Origin: Treponema sp.
GTDB taxonomy: Bacteria; Spirochaetota; Spirochaetia; Treponematales; Breznakiellaceae
Length of the DNA stretch: 48,106 nucleotides
Assembly (NCBI GenBank): GCA_031278715.1
Contig: JAITJW010000172.1
Location: 1-48,106, forward strand
Direction: 5' to 3'
A program made the translations under genes and the position numbers. Shown here one piece after another: positions 17,061 through 26,065 of this stretch. How positions within the stretch are numbered: position 1 is the stretch's first letter; the number at the start of each line of letters is the position of its first letter. The notes under the pieces are model-generated. The model was not told where the DNA came from and did not search any database. It saw only the letters and a program-made list of their open reading frames with translations.

Positions 17061-18104
17061 ATGTCTTCTCTACCGGCAGTTCCAACGCCAAAAGGCCAGG
17101 AAGAATCCAAATACCGCCGGGTGGCCAAATTTTTCGTCCTTATTGGCGCGGAAGAGGCCGCCCGGATTCTCCCCGGCCTGGAACCGGAGCAGATAGACGC
17201 GGTTTCCAGGGAAATTGCCGCCATCCGGGGCATTGGGATGGAAGAGGGGCAGGAGATTCTGGACGAATTCAAGTCCCTGCTCTCCTCCCCGCAGCGTTTT
17301 GCGGGGGCGTTTTCCGGTGGTCCCGAGGCGGCCCGGCGGATCCTCTATGCCGCCTTTGGCCCGGAAAAAGGGGAGAATATCCTGAACAAGGCCCTGCCCC
17401 CTTCCTCGGAAAGCCCCTTCGGGTTCCTGGAAGATCTTACGGGTGAGCAGGTATGTCTTCTGTTGAGGAACGAAAGTCCGGCAGTAATGGCGCTGATCCT
17501 ATCCCGGCTTTCCCCCAAACTTTCCGCCGCAGTCCTGGCCACCATTCCCCCGGACAGCCGGGCCGAGCTGGTGCGCCGCATTGCCCGCCAACGGGAAGTA
17601 TCCCCGGAAGTGTTGGAACAGGCGGCGCAGACCCTTAAGGAAAAGGCCCAATCCTTTGGACAAACCGATGCGCTGGAAATAGACGGCATGAAGGCCCTGG
17701 CCGCTATCCTGCGGCAGGGGGACTATTCGTTTGGGGACAAAATACTCAAGAATCTGGAGGAACAGGACGCCGTTCTGGGTCAGAACCTTAAAGACAAGCT
17801 TCTTACGCTAAAAGATGTTATCACTATGGACAACAGAACCCTTCAGGAAAAACTCAGGACCATGACGGACCGGGACATTGCCCTGCTCCTGAAGGGCAAA
17901 GAACGTGATTTTACAGAAAAACTGCTTTCTAACGTGTCCGAAGAACGAAGGCTGTCGATTCGCGAAGAATGGGATATTATGGGACCGGCAGCGCGAAAGG
18001 ACGTGGACAGGGCAGCCCGGAACTTTCTTGACTGGTTGTGGTCCCTGGGGCCGCAGGTTTTACAAGCCCAAATTTTGGAGACAACAAAGGATATAGGTTT
18101 ATGA
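17061..18104 (+). CDS. fliG: flagellar motor switch protein FliG, spirochete FliG1 type
   Basis: FliG sits on the cytoplasmic face of the flagellar basal body, connects MS-ring and C-ring and transmits torque. The 347-aa protein has the three-part helical FliG layout: an N-terminal domain (KFFVLIGAEEAARIL, FGPEKGENILNKAL), a middle domain (EQVCLLLRNESPAVMALILSRL) and a C-terminal domain (VITMDNRTLQEKLR, DRDIALLLKG, SERRLSIREEWDIMGPAARKDVDRA). Several normally charged torque positions and the usual LSLG start are altered. Spirochetes typically carry two FliG proteins, and the divergent FliG1 type fits best. The gene ends in an ATGA overlap with the M16 peptidase gene. A FlcA-like gene lies 4 kb downstream. 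FliG2 assignment cannot be fully excluded without alignment. Confidence 0.85.
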   Translation: MSSLPAVPTPKGQEESKYRRVAKFFVLIGAEEAARILPGLEPEQIDAVSREIAAIRGIGMEEGQEILDEFKSLLSSPQRFAGAFSGGPEAARRILYAAFGPEKGENILNKALPPSSESPFGFLEDLTGEQVCLLLRNESPAVMALILSRLSPKLSAAVLATIPPDSRAELVRRIARQREVSPEVLEQAAQTLKEKAQSFGQTDALEIDGMKALAAILRQGDYSFGDKILKNLEEQDAVLGQNLKDKLLTLKDVITMDNRTLQEKLRTMTDRDIALLLKGKERDFTEKLLSNVSEERRLSIREEWDIMGPAARKDVDRAARNFLDWLWSLGPQVLQAQILETTKDIGL

Positions 18105-21100
18105 ACAATGCAGTTTTAGAAAAAGGCCGGCGTTTGGACAACGGATTTGAAGTTATTGATGTCGTCGATCTGGCCGAACTGGGGGCCACGGGCATTTGGC
18201 TGCGGCATACAAGCGGTGTCCAGGTTTTTCACATACTCAACGATGACCACGAAAACCTCTTTGCCTTTGCCTTTGCCACCGCTGTTAAAAATTCCACCGG
18301 GGTTGCCCATATTCTGGAACATTCGGTACTCTGCGGATCCCGGCGGTATCCCTGCAAAGACGCCTTCCCCCTTCTGGAACAGGGTAGTCTGCAGACCTAT
18401 CTGAACGCGTGGACTTTTTCGGATAAAACCGTCTACCCTTCAAGTTCGGTAAACCGGCAGGATTATTTCAACCTGATGGCCGTTTATGGGGATTCGGTAT
18501 TCCAGCCCCTGCTGTCAGAGTTCACATTCATGCAGGAAGGACACCGGCTTACCCTGTCGGGAACCGGGGCAGAGGAAAAATTGTCCATAACCGGGGTAGT
18601 TTACAATGAGATGAAGGGGGCCTACTCGTCCCTGGATACCTATCCCGCCCTCTGGTCCATCAAATCCCTGTTCCCCGGTACCGTGTACGCCTGTGACTCC
18701 GGTGGCGACCCGGAGTGTATCCCCAGTTTAAGCTGGGAGGACCTGCGGAATTTCCATGCTCAACGCTATTCCCCCGCTAACTGCCGTATCTTTCTTGCGG
18801 GAAACATCCCCACAGAAGAACAGCTCAATTTTATCAACGATTGTTTTCTCAAGGGCCTGCCCCAGGGCCAGGCGGCGGAACCAATCCCCCTGGCAGAACG
18901 CTGGGATAAACCCCGGAGTATCGTAGTCCCCTGTCCTATGGGCAGCAATGACAAGGCTACGGTTTTTATCTCATGGCTTTGTTCGGATGTAACCAATCAC
19001 CCCCAAACCATAGCCCTGGCGGCCCTGGCGGAAGCTCTTTTGGGTCATAACGGTTCCCCCCTTGCGCGGGCCCTGGTCGAATCCGGCCTGGGAGAGGACC
19101 TTTGTCCCCTTTCCGGCATGGACAATGAACTGCGGGAAACTATCTTTGCCGCGGGACTCCGGGGGGTGGAGCTGGAAAAGGCCCCCAAGGTGGAAGCCCT
19201 AATCCTGGGAAAACTGGAGCAGATCGCGGCCGAAGGCTTTCCCCCGGAGGAGATTGAGGCGGCCCTGCTCTCCATGGAATTCTCCCAGCTGGAGATTCGC
19301 CGGTCCAGCGGGCCTTTTTCCCTAACCTGGCTGCGGCGTTCCCTGCAGGGCTGGCTCCACGGGGCCGCGCCCTGGGACACCCTGTTGTTTATACCGGCTT
19401 TCCAGGAACTGAAAAGGCAGTTAAGTACCAAACCACGGTACCTTGAATCCCTTATCAGGACTCATCTCCTGGACAACCCCCACCGGATCCTCGTTACCGT
19501 GAAGCCGCAGGCGGACTTCAGGGAAAAGCAGGAACGGCGTCTGGAAGAGGAGCTGGCAAAAAAAGAGGCCGCCCTTTCCGGAGAAGCCCGGCAGACCATC
19601 CGTGAAAAAGAAGCCGCCCTGGATGCCTACCAGAGCAGGGAGGAGGATCCGGCGATCCTTGCCTCTCTGCCCCACCTTTCCCGCGCGGATCTTGCCCTTG
19701 AAATTGAAACCGCCCCCCACAATCTCCACGAGGCGGGGGGAACGCCGGTCCTGAGCCACGATCTTTTTACCAACGGCATTACCTACGCCGATCTGGCGAT
19801 CCCCGTGGATATTCTGGACCCGGCGGACTACCAATGGCTCCCCTTTTTCTCCGGCGCCCTGACTTCCGTAGGGCTGCCGGGCATGGATTACGGGGAAGTG
19901 TCCAGCCTTCTGGCCCGTACTGTGGGGGGGTTCCACGCTATCCTAAAAAGCGGCAGTCTGTGTCCCGGATCGGGCAGCGCTGTAGCCACACCCGCGGGTA
20001 TTTTTGATATTGCCGGACGGGACTGGATCATCTATCGCCTTAAGTGTCTGGATGAAAAAATAGACGATGCCCTCAAGCTGGCCTTACGGCTTATCACGGA
20101 AGCTGATTTTTCCGATCAGCGGCGTATCCGGGACCTTGTTCTGGAGGCAAAAAACGATGCGGAGGCCAGCCTTGCCCCCGCAGGACACCACTACGCCTTC
20201 GTCCGGTCCTCCCGTTTTTCTTCCCGCTCCGCTATGGTCAACGAGCTGTGGGGTGGCATGGGACAGATCGGCCTTGCCCGGCGTATGGCGGACCTTGATA
20301 CCGCGGAGATCATCTCCCGGCTAAACCGTATTCGGGATACCCTTGCGGCCAAAGGCGGACTTATCGCCAGTTTTACGGGCCGTAACGAGGCCATGACCCG
20401 TGCCCTTACAAGCGCCGCCCGGCTTTTCCGGCCTTTGGGTCCTCCCGCTCCCCGTACCACGGACAGCGCCCTGTTCCAGATGGCGGACAGCCTGGAAGGG
20501 CCCCGGACCGGAAAGGGAACGCCGGAAGTCTTTGCTTCCCCCTCCCTGCAAATCGGTTTTGCCGCTATGACCCTTGCCGCCGCCCCCATAAACACCCGTG
20601 CCCACGCGGTGGAACTGCTGCTAAGCCACCAGCTTTTCACCGGTCCCCTGTGGGAGGATATCCGCATGAAAGGCGGCGCCTACGGCGCCTTTGCCCACAC
20701 GGACAGTATTGAGGGCATCTTTGCCATGTACACGTTCCGTGACCCCAACCCGCTGCGGTCCATCGATTCCTTTAAGTCCGCCCTGGCCCCGTCTTCAGAG
20801 GATCTCCAGCCGGACGATGAGGCGCTGGATAAGGCCATTGTCGGTACCTACGCCCGGGAAACCCGCCCCCGCAGTCCTGCCGACCGGGGGGTTTCCGACT
20901 TCCTCCGTTTCCTCTACGGGCTTAACGACGAACAGCGGCTGCGCAGCCTTACCTGGCTTGTCGGACTACAGGGAGATGAAATTATCGAAGCGCGGCGGCG
21001 TCTTGCCTCTCAACAGGAACCTTCCACCGTAATCATCGCGGGCAGCGCCGCCGCGGAAAAAGCTGCCAGGGACCTGGGGGTGGAATTAAAAACCCTACCG

Positions 21101-21106
21101 GTTTGA
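18101..21106 (+). CDS. M16C-family zinc metallopeptidase (presequence-protease/insulinase type)
   Basis: About 1001 aa, the size of PreP/Cym1-type M16C peptidases, which degrade short peptides inside a closed two-half chamber. The inverted zinc motif is HILEHSVLCGS near residues 65-75, with the downstream Glu supplied by NEMKGAYSS. PSSSVNRQDYFNLMAVYGDSVF and YSPANCRIFLAGN are also typical. A coiled, Lys/Glu-rich stretch (about 475-510) links the two halves. The ATG at 18101 overlaps the fliG stop by four bases and has AAGGA upstream; a longer frame from 18038 would lie inside fliG. The 3' end overlaps the convergent vanY gene by 12 bp. No signal peptide, so it is probably cytoplasmic. Confidence 0.9.
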   Translation: MNNAVLEKGRRLDNGFEVIDVVDLAELGATGIWLRHTSGVQVFHILNDDHENLFAFAFATAVKNSTGVAHILEHSVLCGSRRYPCKDAFPLLEQGSLQTYLNAWTFSDKTVYPSSSVNRQDYFNLMAVYGDSVFQPLLSEFTFMQEGHRLTLSGTGAEEKLSITGVVYNEMKGAYSSLDTYPALWSIKSLFPGTVYACDSGGDPECIPSLSWEDLRNFHAQRYSPANCRIFLAGNIPTEEQLNFINDCFLKGLPQGQAAEPIPLAERWDKPRSIVVPCPMGSNDKATVFISWLCSDVTNHPQTIALAALAEALLGHNGSPLARALVESGLGEDLCPLSGMDNELRETIFAAGLRGVELEKAPKVEALILGKLEQIAAEGFPPEEIEAALLSMEFSQLEIRRSSGPFSLTWLRRSLQGWLHGAAPWDTLLFIPAFQELKRQLSTKPRYLESLIRTHLLDNPHRILVTVKPQADFREKQERRLEEELAKKEAALSGEARQTIREKEAALDAYQSREEDPAILASLPHLSRADLALEIETAPHNLHEAGGTPVLSHDLFTNGITYADLAIPVDILDPADYQWLPFFSGALTSVGLPGMDYGEVSSLLARTVGGFHAILKSGSLCPGSGSAVATPAGIFDIAGRDWIIYRLKCLDEKIDDALKLALRLITEADFSDQRRIRDLVLEAKNDAEASLAPAGHHYAFVRSSRFSSRSAMVNELWGGMGQIGLARRMADLDTAEIISRLNRIRDTLAAKGGLIASFTGRNEAMTRALTSAARLFRPLGPPAPRTTDSALFQMADSLEGPRTGKGTPEVFASPSLQIGFAAMTLAAAPINTRAHAVELLLSHQLFTGPLWEDIRMKGGAYGAFAHTDSIEGIFAMYTFRDPNPLRSIDSFKSALAPSSEDLQPDDEALDKAIVGTYARETRPRSPADRGVSDFLRFLYGLNDEQRLRSLTWLVGLQGDEIIEARRRLASQQEPSTVIIAGSAAAEKAARDLGVELKTLPV

Positions 21107-22060
21107 CCCATCCTTTTCCCAGGCATGGATGAACTGCAGGGCGTACTGCTGAATACCGCCAAACCAGGTGTCGATAAAGGCGGCCAGATCTTCGCCGACA
21201 TAACGGTAATGCCAGCTTTCCCAGCGGTAACCGGTTATGTCCTCGTAGCCGTCGGGGAAAGAGAGGGACCAGCCGAAACGACTGCCGTGTTCCAGTATCC
21301 AGCGGCCGGCCCTGGTTTGTGCAAAACTGTCGTCAATAGAACCAAAATCCACGGCAAGCCCCGTCTGGTGCTGGCTGTAACCGGGGCGGGCGGACTCGCG
21401 GTCCGCCGCGGCCTGGCCCAGCTCCCTTACGTTACGGTTATATACCTCAACCTGATAGGCATAGGAACGGTACGTTGATGAGGCTACCAGAACAACACCG
21501 TCGGTACGGGCGGCGGCGGCCATTTTTTCCAGGGCTTCCGCGGCGGGGCGGCGCAGCAGGAGCCCCTGGCGGCCCAGCTCGTAGGAACCGGGGGCAAGCT
21601 CCACCAGATCTTCCGGCTGGTAACCTTCCGGCAAGGCATGGCTTTTATCCACAAGCCGCCTAAGAAAGGGGTCCCCTTTCAGACAGGCCAAAAGGTCCAG
21701 GATAAAGGCAGGACTCTCCGCTACGGCCGCTTCCAGCTTAACCGCAATTTCCGGGGGAAGCCCCGCATCGTTAAGGGCCCCGATAACGATACCGGCCTCC
21801 GTCTGCTCCCTCCTTGTCAAGGCCGCAATCGTCTCCTCCAAATCGGCCTGCTCCTCAACTGCCGGTTGCCCAGCATGAGGGGAAGAGGCATCCGGCGATT
21901 CTGCGGTACGCCCGCCGTCCGCGGCAGGATACACCATATCCCGCAGTCTTTCGCAGGAGGCAAAGACCAGAACAAGCGCCGCAAGAAAAACGGGGAACCG
22001 AAAAATGATTTTTGAACCGGGGTCCCGCGGGGCGGCCCGGCGAATGTAATACACCAACAC
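21095..22060 (-). CDS. VanY-type D-alanyl-D-alanine carboxypeptidase, lipoprotein (peptidase M15B)
   Basis: 321 aa. Residues ~18-36 form a signal segment ending in VFASC with Cys36, consistent with a lipoprotein signal. The C-terminal domain carries the M15B motifs: STYRSYAYQ, SARPGYSQHQTGLAVDF with zinc ligands H231 and D238, and RWESWHYRYVG with E281 and H284. VanY enzymes remove the terminal D-Ala from peptidoglycan stem peptides in the periplasm. Here that more likely means wall remodelling than glycopeptide resistance, since no van operon is present. The start is uncertain (GTG at 22060, with TTG and GTG close by). It overlaps the convergent M16 gene by 12 bp. Confidence 0.9.
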   Translation of the reverse strand: MLVYYIRRAAPRDPGSKIIFRFPVFLAALVLVFASCERLRDMVYPAADGGRTAESPDASSPHAGQPAVEEQADLEETIAALTRREQTEAGIVIGALNDAGLPPEIAVKLEAAVAESPAFILDLLACLKGDPFLRRLVDKSHALPEGYQPEDLVELAPGSYELGRQGLLLRRPAAEALEKMAAAARTDGVVLVASSTYRSYAYQVEVYNRNVRELGQAAADRESARPGYSQHQTGLAVDFGSIDDSFAQTRAGRWILEHGSRFGWSLSFPDGYEDITGYRWESWHYRYVGEDLAAFIDTWFGGIQQYALQFIHAWEKDGSNR

Positions 22061-22125
22061 AGCTTCTAACTATACCCCTAAGGACAAGAACTTGGCGAGT
22101 CATTTGACCCGGTGGCAGCAATTCA

Positions 22126-25113
22126 TCAGTATTCCCAGGGAGAAGGTTCAAGAATATCCTTGTCAATCTGGGGGAAGATCTGGGCCTGGTAACCGGTCTG
22201 GGGATAGAGGAGATTGCGGGAATTGAGGTAGGGAAGGTTACTGCCGGGATTGGAAAAATCCCCGGCGCCCAGGCGGATCATGCTTTGCGGATTCCGGGTA
22301 AGGGAATCCCATGCCTGGATCGCTTGGGCGTAGAATCCAAACGCCTGGGCCCGGTAACTGGGTCTGCCGCCACGTTGGGAAAGGGCTTCCAGGACAGCGC
22401 CCATGTTGTTCCGGGCGATCATAAGACGTTCAGCGGTCTCAAGGTACTCAGGCTGGTCGTTAGGCAGAAGCACGGGAAGCCGGGCGCGTTCGGCTTCCAG
22501 CAAGTCCAGCAGGCGGTTGTAGTAACCCTGGGCGGCAAAAAAGTCCCCCCGTTGATAGCAAGTATTGCCCAGGGCCAGGAGGATGCGGCGATCCAGGGGA
22601 AGCTGGGAAGCAGCGGCAAAGAAACGTTCCAGCGCATGCGCCCAATCTTCCTGATGGTAATAGGCGGACCCCATGTAGTAGAGCATTTCCGGGGAACTGT
22701 AGCCGGTTTTTTCCGCATTAAGGTAGTAGGACAGGGCCATCTCCATATCTCCGGACTTGGTAAAGTACTCAAGGTCCCCCATAGCGGCGTAAAGGCGGCC
22801 AAATTCGGGGGCTGTTTGAAGGATACGGCGATCCAAACCGTCTTCGTAAAGGCCGATAGCCTTGACAAGCTGTTCCTCAGAGGCAAAGTACTCGCGCCGG
22901 TCCCTCAGAATCTCCGCGTCCCTGCCCAGGGCTTCAATATGGTAAACCAGGCGGCGGACCGATTCTTCGGCGGCGCTCTCGAAATTCCGCAGGGCCACTT
23001 CCAGGGTAAGCTGCTCGTCCTGCAGGCTGCCAAGGTAGCGGTAATACCGGGAAAGGTGGTAGTGGGCTTCCGGCAACGCAGGCCCCTGAAGAACCGCCCG
23101 TAGCAGAACATCCCGAACGCCGCTGATCTGCTCCACATAGGCGTTTGGAACGCCCCGGACCTCCTCGGTCCGCTTATCCAAAAGGTAACCCCCAAGTTCC
23201 GCCAGGGTTGTGGCGCTTATGATCTTTTTTGGATTGTCCATAAAGAAAAACTGAAGGGGAATAACCTCTTTAAGGTTATCGGTACGGATAAAGTACGTTA
23301 ACATCCGCTCCGTTACCGGATCGGTCCAGCCATAGCGTTCCAAAAGCCGGGCGTAGGCAAAACGGGCGTCTTCGTAGCGGGCGCTGTCAATTTCCCCCCA
23401 GGCCAGGGCATTGTCGCCCTGGGCAAGCAGGGCGTCCGGATCATTGGGATTGAATTCCAAAATGTTATACCGTAGCAGACGGTCCGCCTTTTCGTAGTTC
23501 CGCCGGTAGTAGGTTTCCAGGGCGGCATAGTCAAGAACACCCTTCTTGTCCCTGGGGTAGTAGGAGAGAAGCTCATCGTACTTTTCTTCCGCGTAGATAT
23601 ACTGCCGCTGATCCCGGAAGGCTTCAGCGTATTTGTAGAACCAGTTTTTATCCCGGTGAATATTGAATGCCTGCGTAAAACGCTGGTTGGCCCGCTCGTA
23701 CTCACCATCGTCAATCCGATCATAACCAAGCTGGTAGAGGTTTTCCGCATGAACGGGGATGTAGATAAAACGCCAGATTAAAAAACAGGCAGAAGCGGCC
23801 ACCACAAGAATAAACAGGGTAAGCCTGATGATGGGGAGGAAGCTGTGAACAAAGATATAGGCAAAACTCTCCCGTTCAGCCTCCAACTGTTCACCGGTTT
23901 TCTTCTGGACAGGAACCTGGATGGTTTTACCCAGGATCTTGCCGGCCAGGGCAGCGGTTTCTTTGGGAGGAGCCCCCCGGACCAAAAGCCGGACAAGGTT
24001 TGTCATTTGATTGGGAGAAATCGCCTGTTCTGCAATGATCTCTGCTATGGCAAGGCGCAGGTTGAGGGGATAATCGGCAAGAGTCCGCTGGAACTGTGCC
24101 AGATCCTCTTCGTTAAGCTGTATCTCCTCCGGTTCTTTCTCTTCGGACGGGGGACCGCTAACAAAGCTTTTGCGCCCCTTCCCCTTACCGGCCTCCTGGG
24201 AACCCTGGCCGGGGATACCGCCAAGCATGTCGTCAATGCCGGGAAGGGTAAAATCCCCCAGGTCCAGATCGGCGGTTTCATCTTCCTGCTCAGGGGCCGG
24301 CGCTTTCCGTTCCATGTCAAAGGCATCAAAGGAGTCAACGCTTCCCCCGGTAAGATCGGCTTCGCCAAAACCTGCCTCCAGGTCCAGGTCTTCTTCATCG
24401 CCCCCAGTACCCTGATCCCCGGTTTCAATTTCAATGTCCTGACCGTCCCCAATTTCGACATCCATGTCCAGGTTTCCAGCATCACCCAGGTCCGCTCCCG
24501 CGTCTTCGGTCCCTAAATCCAGACCCAGGTCCTCAATCTGCCCCAGGTCTCCAAAGTCCCCCATATCTCCGGCATCGCCCGGATCAGGAATCTCCGTATC
24601 GGTGGGGATCTGTTCCAAATCATCCGCCAAACCGTTCAGAAGATCGCCGGGAATAGCGGAATCATCAAGCAGAGCGTCATCCCCGGCGGGAATATCAGGG
24701 AATTCATCGGGGATGTCGGGAAGATCAGGGGGAACGGCGTCCAAAAGGGCATCCAGATCAAAATCCCCCAGGGCCGAATCCGGCGGCGGGTCGCCGGACT
24801 CCCCGTTCTGATCCGGCTGGAGGGAAAGGGAATCGTCCGGTTCCCCGGAAGACAGTCCCTCAGGGGTTTCGGCGCTGCCGGGTTCTTTCTCCGGCAAGTC
24901 CAGAGCGGCGGCCACGGAGGGATCAAGATCCATCTGGGACAGAACTTCAAGGGTTTCCGCATCTTCGAGATCGGCGCTTTCGGGTTCCACTGCCTCAAGC
25001 ACCGGAAGGGGAAGGTCCTCGTAGGGTAAATTTTGCGCCTCAAGCACGGCTTTTTCATTGCCGATTTCATCAAAAGAGGCTTTAAATTCCCGAAGGGCCT
25101 GTAACGAGGGCAT
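22126..25113 (-). CDS. large TPR membrane protein, candidate periplasmic flagellar collar protein FlcA
   Basis: 995 aa. The N-terminal ~330 residues are acidic, rich in Asp, Gly, Glu and Pro, and probably disordered. A conserved helical stretch (about 335-400) precedes one transmembrane helix around 425-450 (LFILVVAASACFLIWRFIYI). The remaining ~540 residues are tetratricopeptide-like repeats such as AENLYQLGYDRIDDGEYERA and PEMLYYMGSAYYHQEDWAHA, predicted periplasmic. This is the layout I recall for the spirochete flagellar collar protein FlcA, needed for collar assembly and stator recruitment. fliG1 nearby supports a motility role. The FlcA name is a family-level inference; a general TPR scaffold is the alternative. 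Divergent from the CBM48-like gene. Confidence 0.7.
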   Translation of the reverse strand: MPSLQALREFKASFDEIGNEKAVLEAQNLPYEDLPLPVLEAVEPESADLEDAETLEVLSQMDLDPSVAAALDLPEKEPGSAETPEGLSSGEPDDSLSLQPDQNGESGDPPPDSALGDFDLDALLDAVPPDLPDIPDEFPDIPAGDDALLDDSAIPGDLLNGLADDLEQIPTDTEIPDPGDAGDMGDFGDLGQIEDLGLDLGTEDAGADLGDAGNLDMDVEIGDGQDIEIETGDQGTGGDEEDLDLEAGFGEADLTGGSVDSFDAFDMERKAPAPEQEDETADLDLGDFTLPGIDDMLGGIPGQGSQEAGKGKGRKSFVSGPPSEEKEPEEIQLNEEDLAQFQRTLADYPLNLRLAIAEIIAEQAISPNQMTNLVRLLVRGAPPKETAALAGKILGKTIQVPVQKKTGEQLEAERESFAYIFVHSFLPIIRLTLFILVVAASACFLIWRFIYIPVHAENLYQLGYDRIDDGEYERANQRFTQAFNIHRDKNWFYKYAEAFRDQRQYIYAEEKYDELLSYYPRDKKGVLDYAALETYYRRNYEKADRLLRYNILEFNPNDPDALLAQGDNALAWGEIDSARYEDARFAYARLLERYGWTDPVTERMLTYFIRTDNLKEVIPLQFFFMDNPKKIISATTLAELGGYLLDKRTEEVRGVPNAYVEQISGVRDVLLRAVLQGPALPEAHYHLSRYYRYLGSLQDEQLTLEVALRNFESAAEESVRRLVYHIEALGRDAEILRDRREYFASEEQLVKAIGLYEDGLDRRILQTAPEFGRLYAAMGDLEYFTKSGDMEMALSYYLNAEKTGYSSPEMLYYMGSAYYHQEDWAHALERFFAAASQLPLDRRILLALGNTCYQRGDFFAAQGYYNRLLDLLEAERARLPVLLPNDQPEYLETAERLMIARNNMGAVLEALSQRGGRPSYRAQAFGFYAQAIQAWDSLTRNPQSMIRLGAGDFSNPGSNLPYLNSRNLLYPQTGYQAQIFPQIDKDILEPSPWEY

Positions 25114-25199
25114 AGTATTCCGTTTATGTATCGGCTAAAGGCAGTTAGGAATATAAACCAAGGCTTCCCAAAACCAACCAAATTCTGGGTTTAGCTCAA

Positions 25200-25245
25200 T
25201 TACCACATCATATAGCCGATTATAGTATAAGGGGAAACCTTATAC
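25200..25245 (+). promoter_or_regulatory. weak sigma70-like promoter overlapping an inverted repeat
   Basis: In the divergent gap between the TPR gene and the CBM48-like gene, TTACCA (25200-25205) and TAGTAT (25223-25228) are 17 bp apart. A perfect 8-bp inverted repeat, GTATAAGG and CCTTATAC, spans 25225-25245 with a 5-base centre and overlaps the -10 box. It could be an operator or an RNA hairpin near the transcript start. Both readings are inference. Confidence 0.35.
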
Positions 25246-25259
25246 ACTAACCAGCATAT

Positions 25260-26024
25260 ATGAAGACCAACGAAAGAGCCGCCGGGCCGCTTATCATTGC
25301 CTTTTTTATGTCCCTTACCCTGCCTCTTATGGCTGCAGACCTGGAATCCCCCGATTTTTTTGATCGGCTTCTGACTCTGCCAGAAACAGCGGGGCCGCAT
25401 ATCTTCGAAGATGCGGTCATTTTTACCGCATCTTCCGGTTACCGCCGGGTAGGAGTGGCCCTTGCAGCAGAAGGATTCGCCCACGTTCACTGGATGCAGA
25501 AACTTCTGTTCATCCAGGACCCCCTGGACGCCCCTATTCCACCAGGAAAAAAGGTTCCGGACCCCTACAAAGATTCGGGGCTTCTGTTTTATGTATACCA
25601 GGTACCGGAAAGCCTTGAGGAGATTGAATACCGTCTGGTTATTGACGGTCTTTGGACAACGGACCCGGCAAATCCCAGAAGCCGCCGGAACGAGGTTTCA
25701 GGTATTACCAATTCCCTGTTAACTCTGCCCAAAGTCGAAAAGAATCCGGTTCTCCACGAAAACCCCAAAGGGGTGCTGTGTTTTTCATTCGAGGGCCCCC
25801 CTGGGGAACTGGTTACGGTGGCGGGCAGTTTTAACAACTGGGACCCCTTTATGTACGAACTACGGGAATACCCTGAAGGTATGTATACGCTAAGCCTTCC
25901 CCTGCCGCCGGGAACGTACCAGTACCTGTTTTTTCACCAGGGCGAACGCTTCCTTGATCCATATAATTTCCGCCGGGCCTACACGAGGGATGGAAATATT
26001 GCTTCGGAAGTAATAATTGAGTAA
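25260..26024 (+). CDS. secreted protein with CBM48/AMPK-type glycogen-binding-like domain
   Basis: 254 aa with a signal peptide (hydrophobic residues ~9-24, ending LPLMAAD). The C-terminal ~90 residues form an E-set domain typical of isoamylase N-domains and AMPK beta glycogen-binding modules: VTVAGSFNNWDPF, MYTLSLPLPPGTYQYLF and RFLDPYNF. There is no catalytic glycosidase domain, so it is probably a binding or structural periplasmic protein. The middle region has no recognised family. It is divergent from the FlcA-like gene and 41 bp upstream of the radical SAM gene on the same strand. Related proteins in spirochetes have been annotated as isoamylase-like without shown activity. Confidence 0.75.
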   Translation: MKTNERAAGPLIIAFFMSLTLPLMAADLESPDFFDRLLTLPETAGPHIFEDAVIFTASSGYRRVGVALAAEGFAHVHWMQKLLFIQDPLDAPIPPGKKVPDPYKDSGLLFYVYQVPESLEEIEYRLVIDGLWTTDPANPRSRRNEVSGITNSLLTLPKVEKNPVLHENPKGVLCFSFEGPPGELVTVAGSFNNWDPFMYELREYPEGMYTLSLPLPPGTYQYLFFHQGERFLDPYNFRRAYTRDGNIASEVIIE

Positions 26025-26065
26025 ACTATTTCTATTGAAAATTTTAAAACACTCTAGAGGTTAGG

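Noticed and set aside
21095-22060. VanY as part of a vancomycin-resistance operon
   Set aside because: There is no vanH/vanA/vanX or VanRS pair nearby, and ddl is 18 kb away with housekeeping-type motifs.
22285-23103. Plus-strand frame of ~270 codons inside the TPR gene
   Set aside because: Antisense shadow of the TPR coding region with no domain or start signal.
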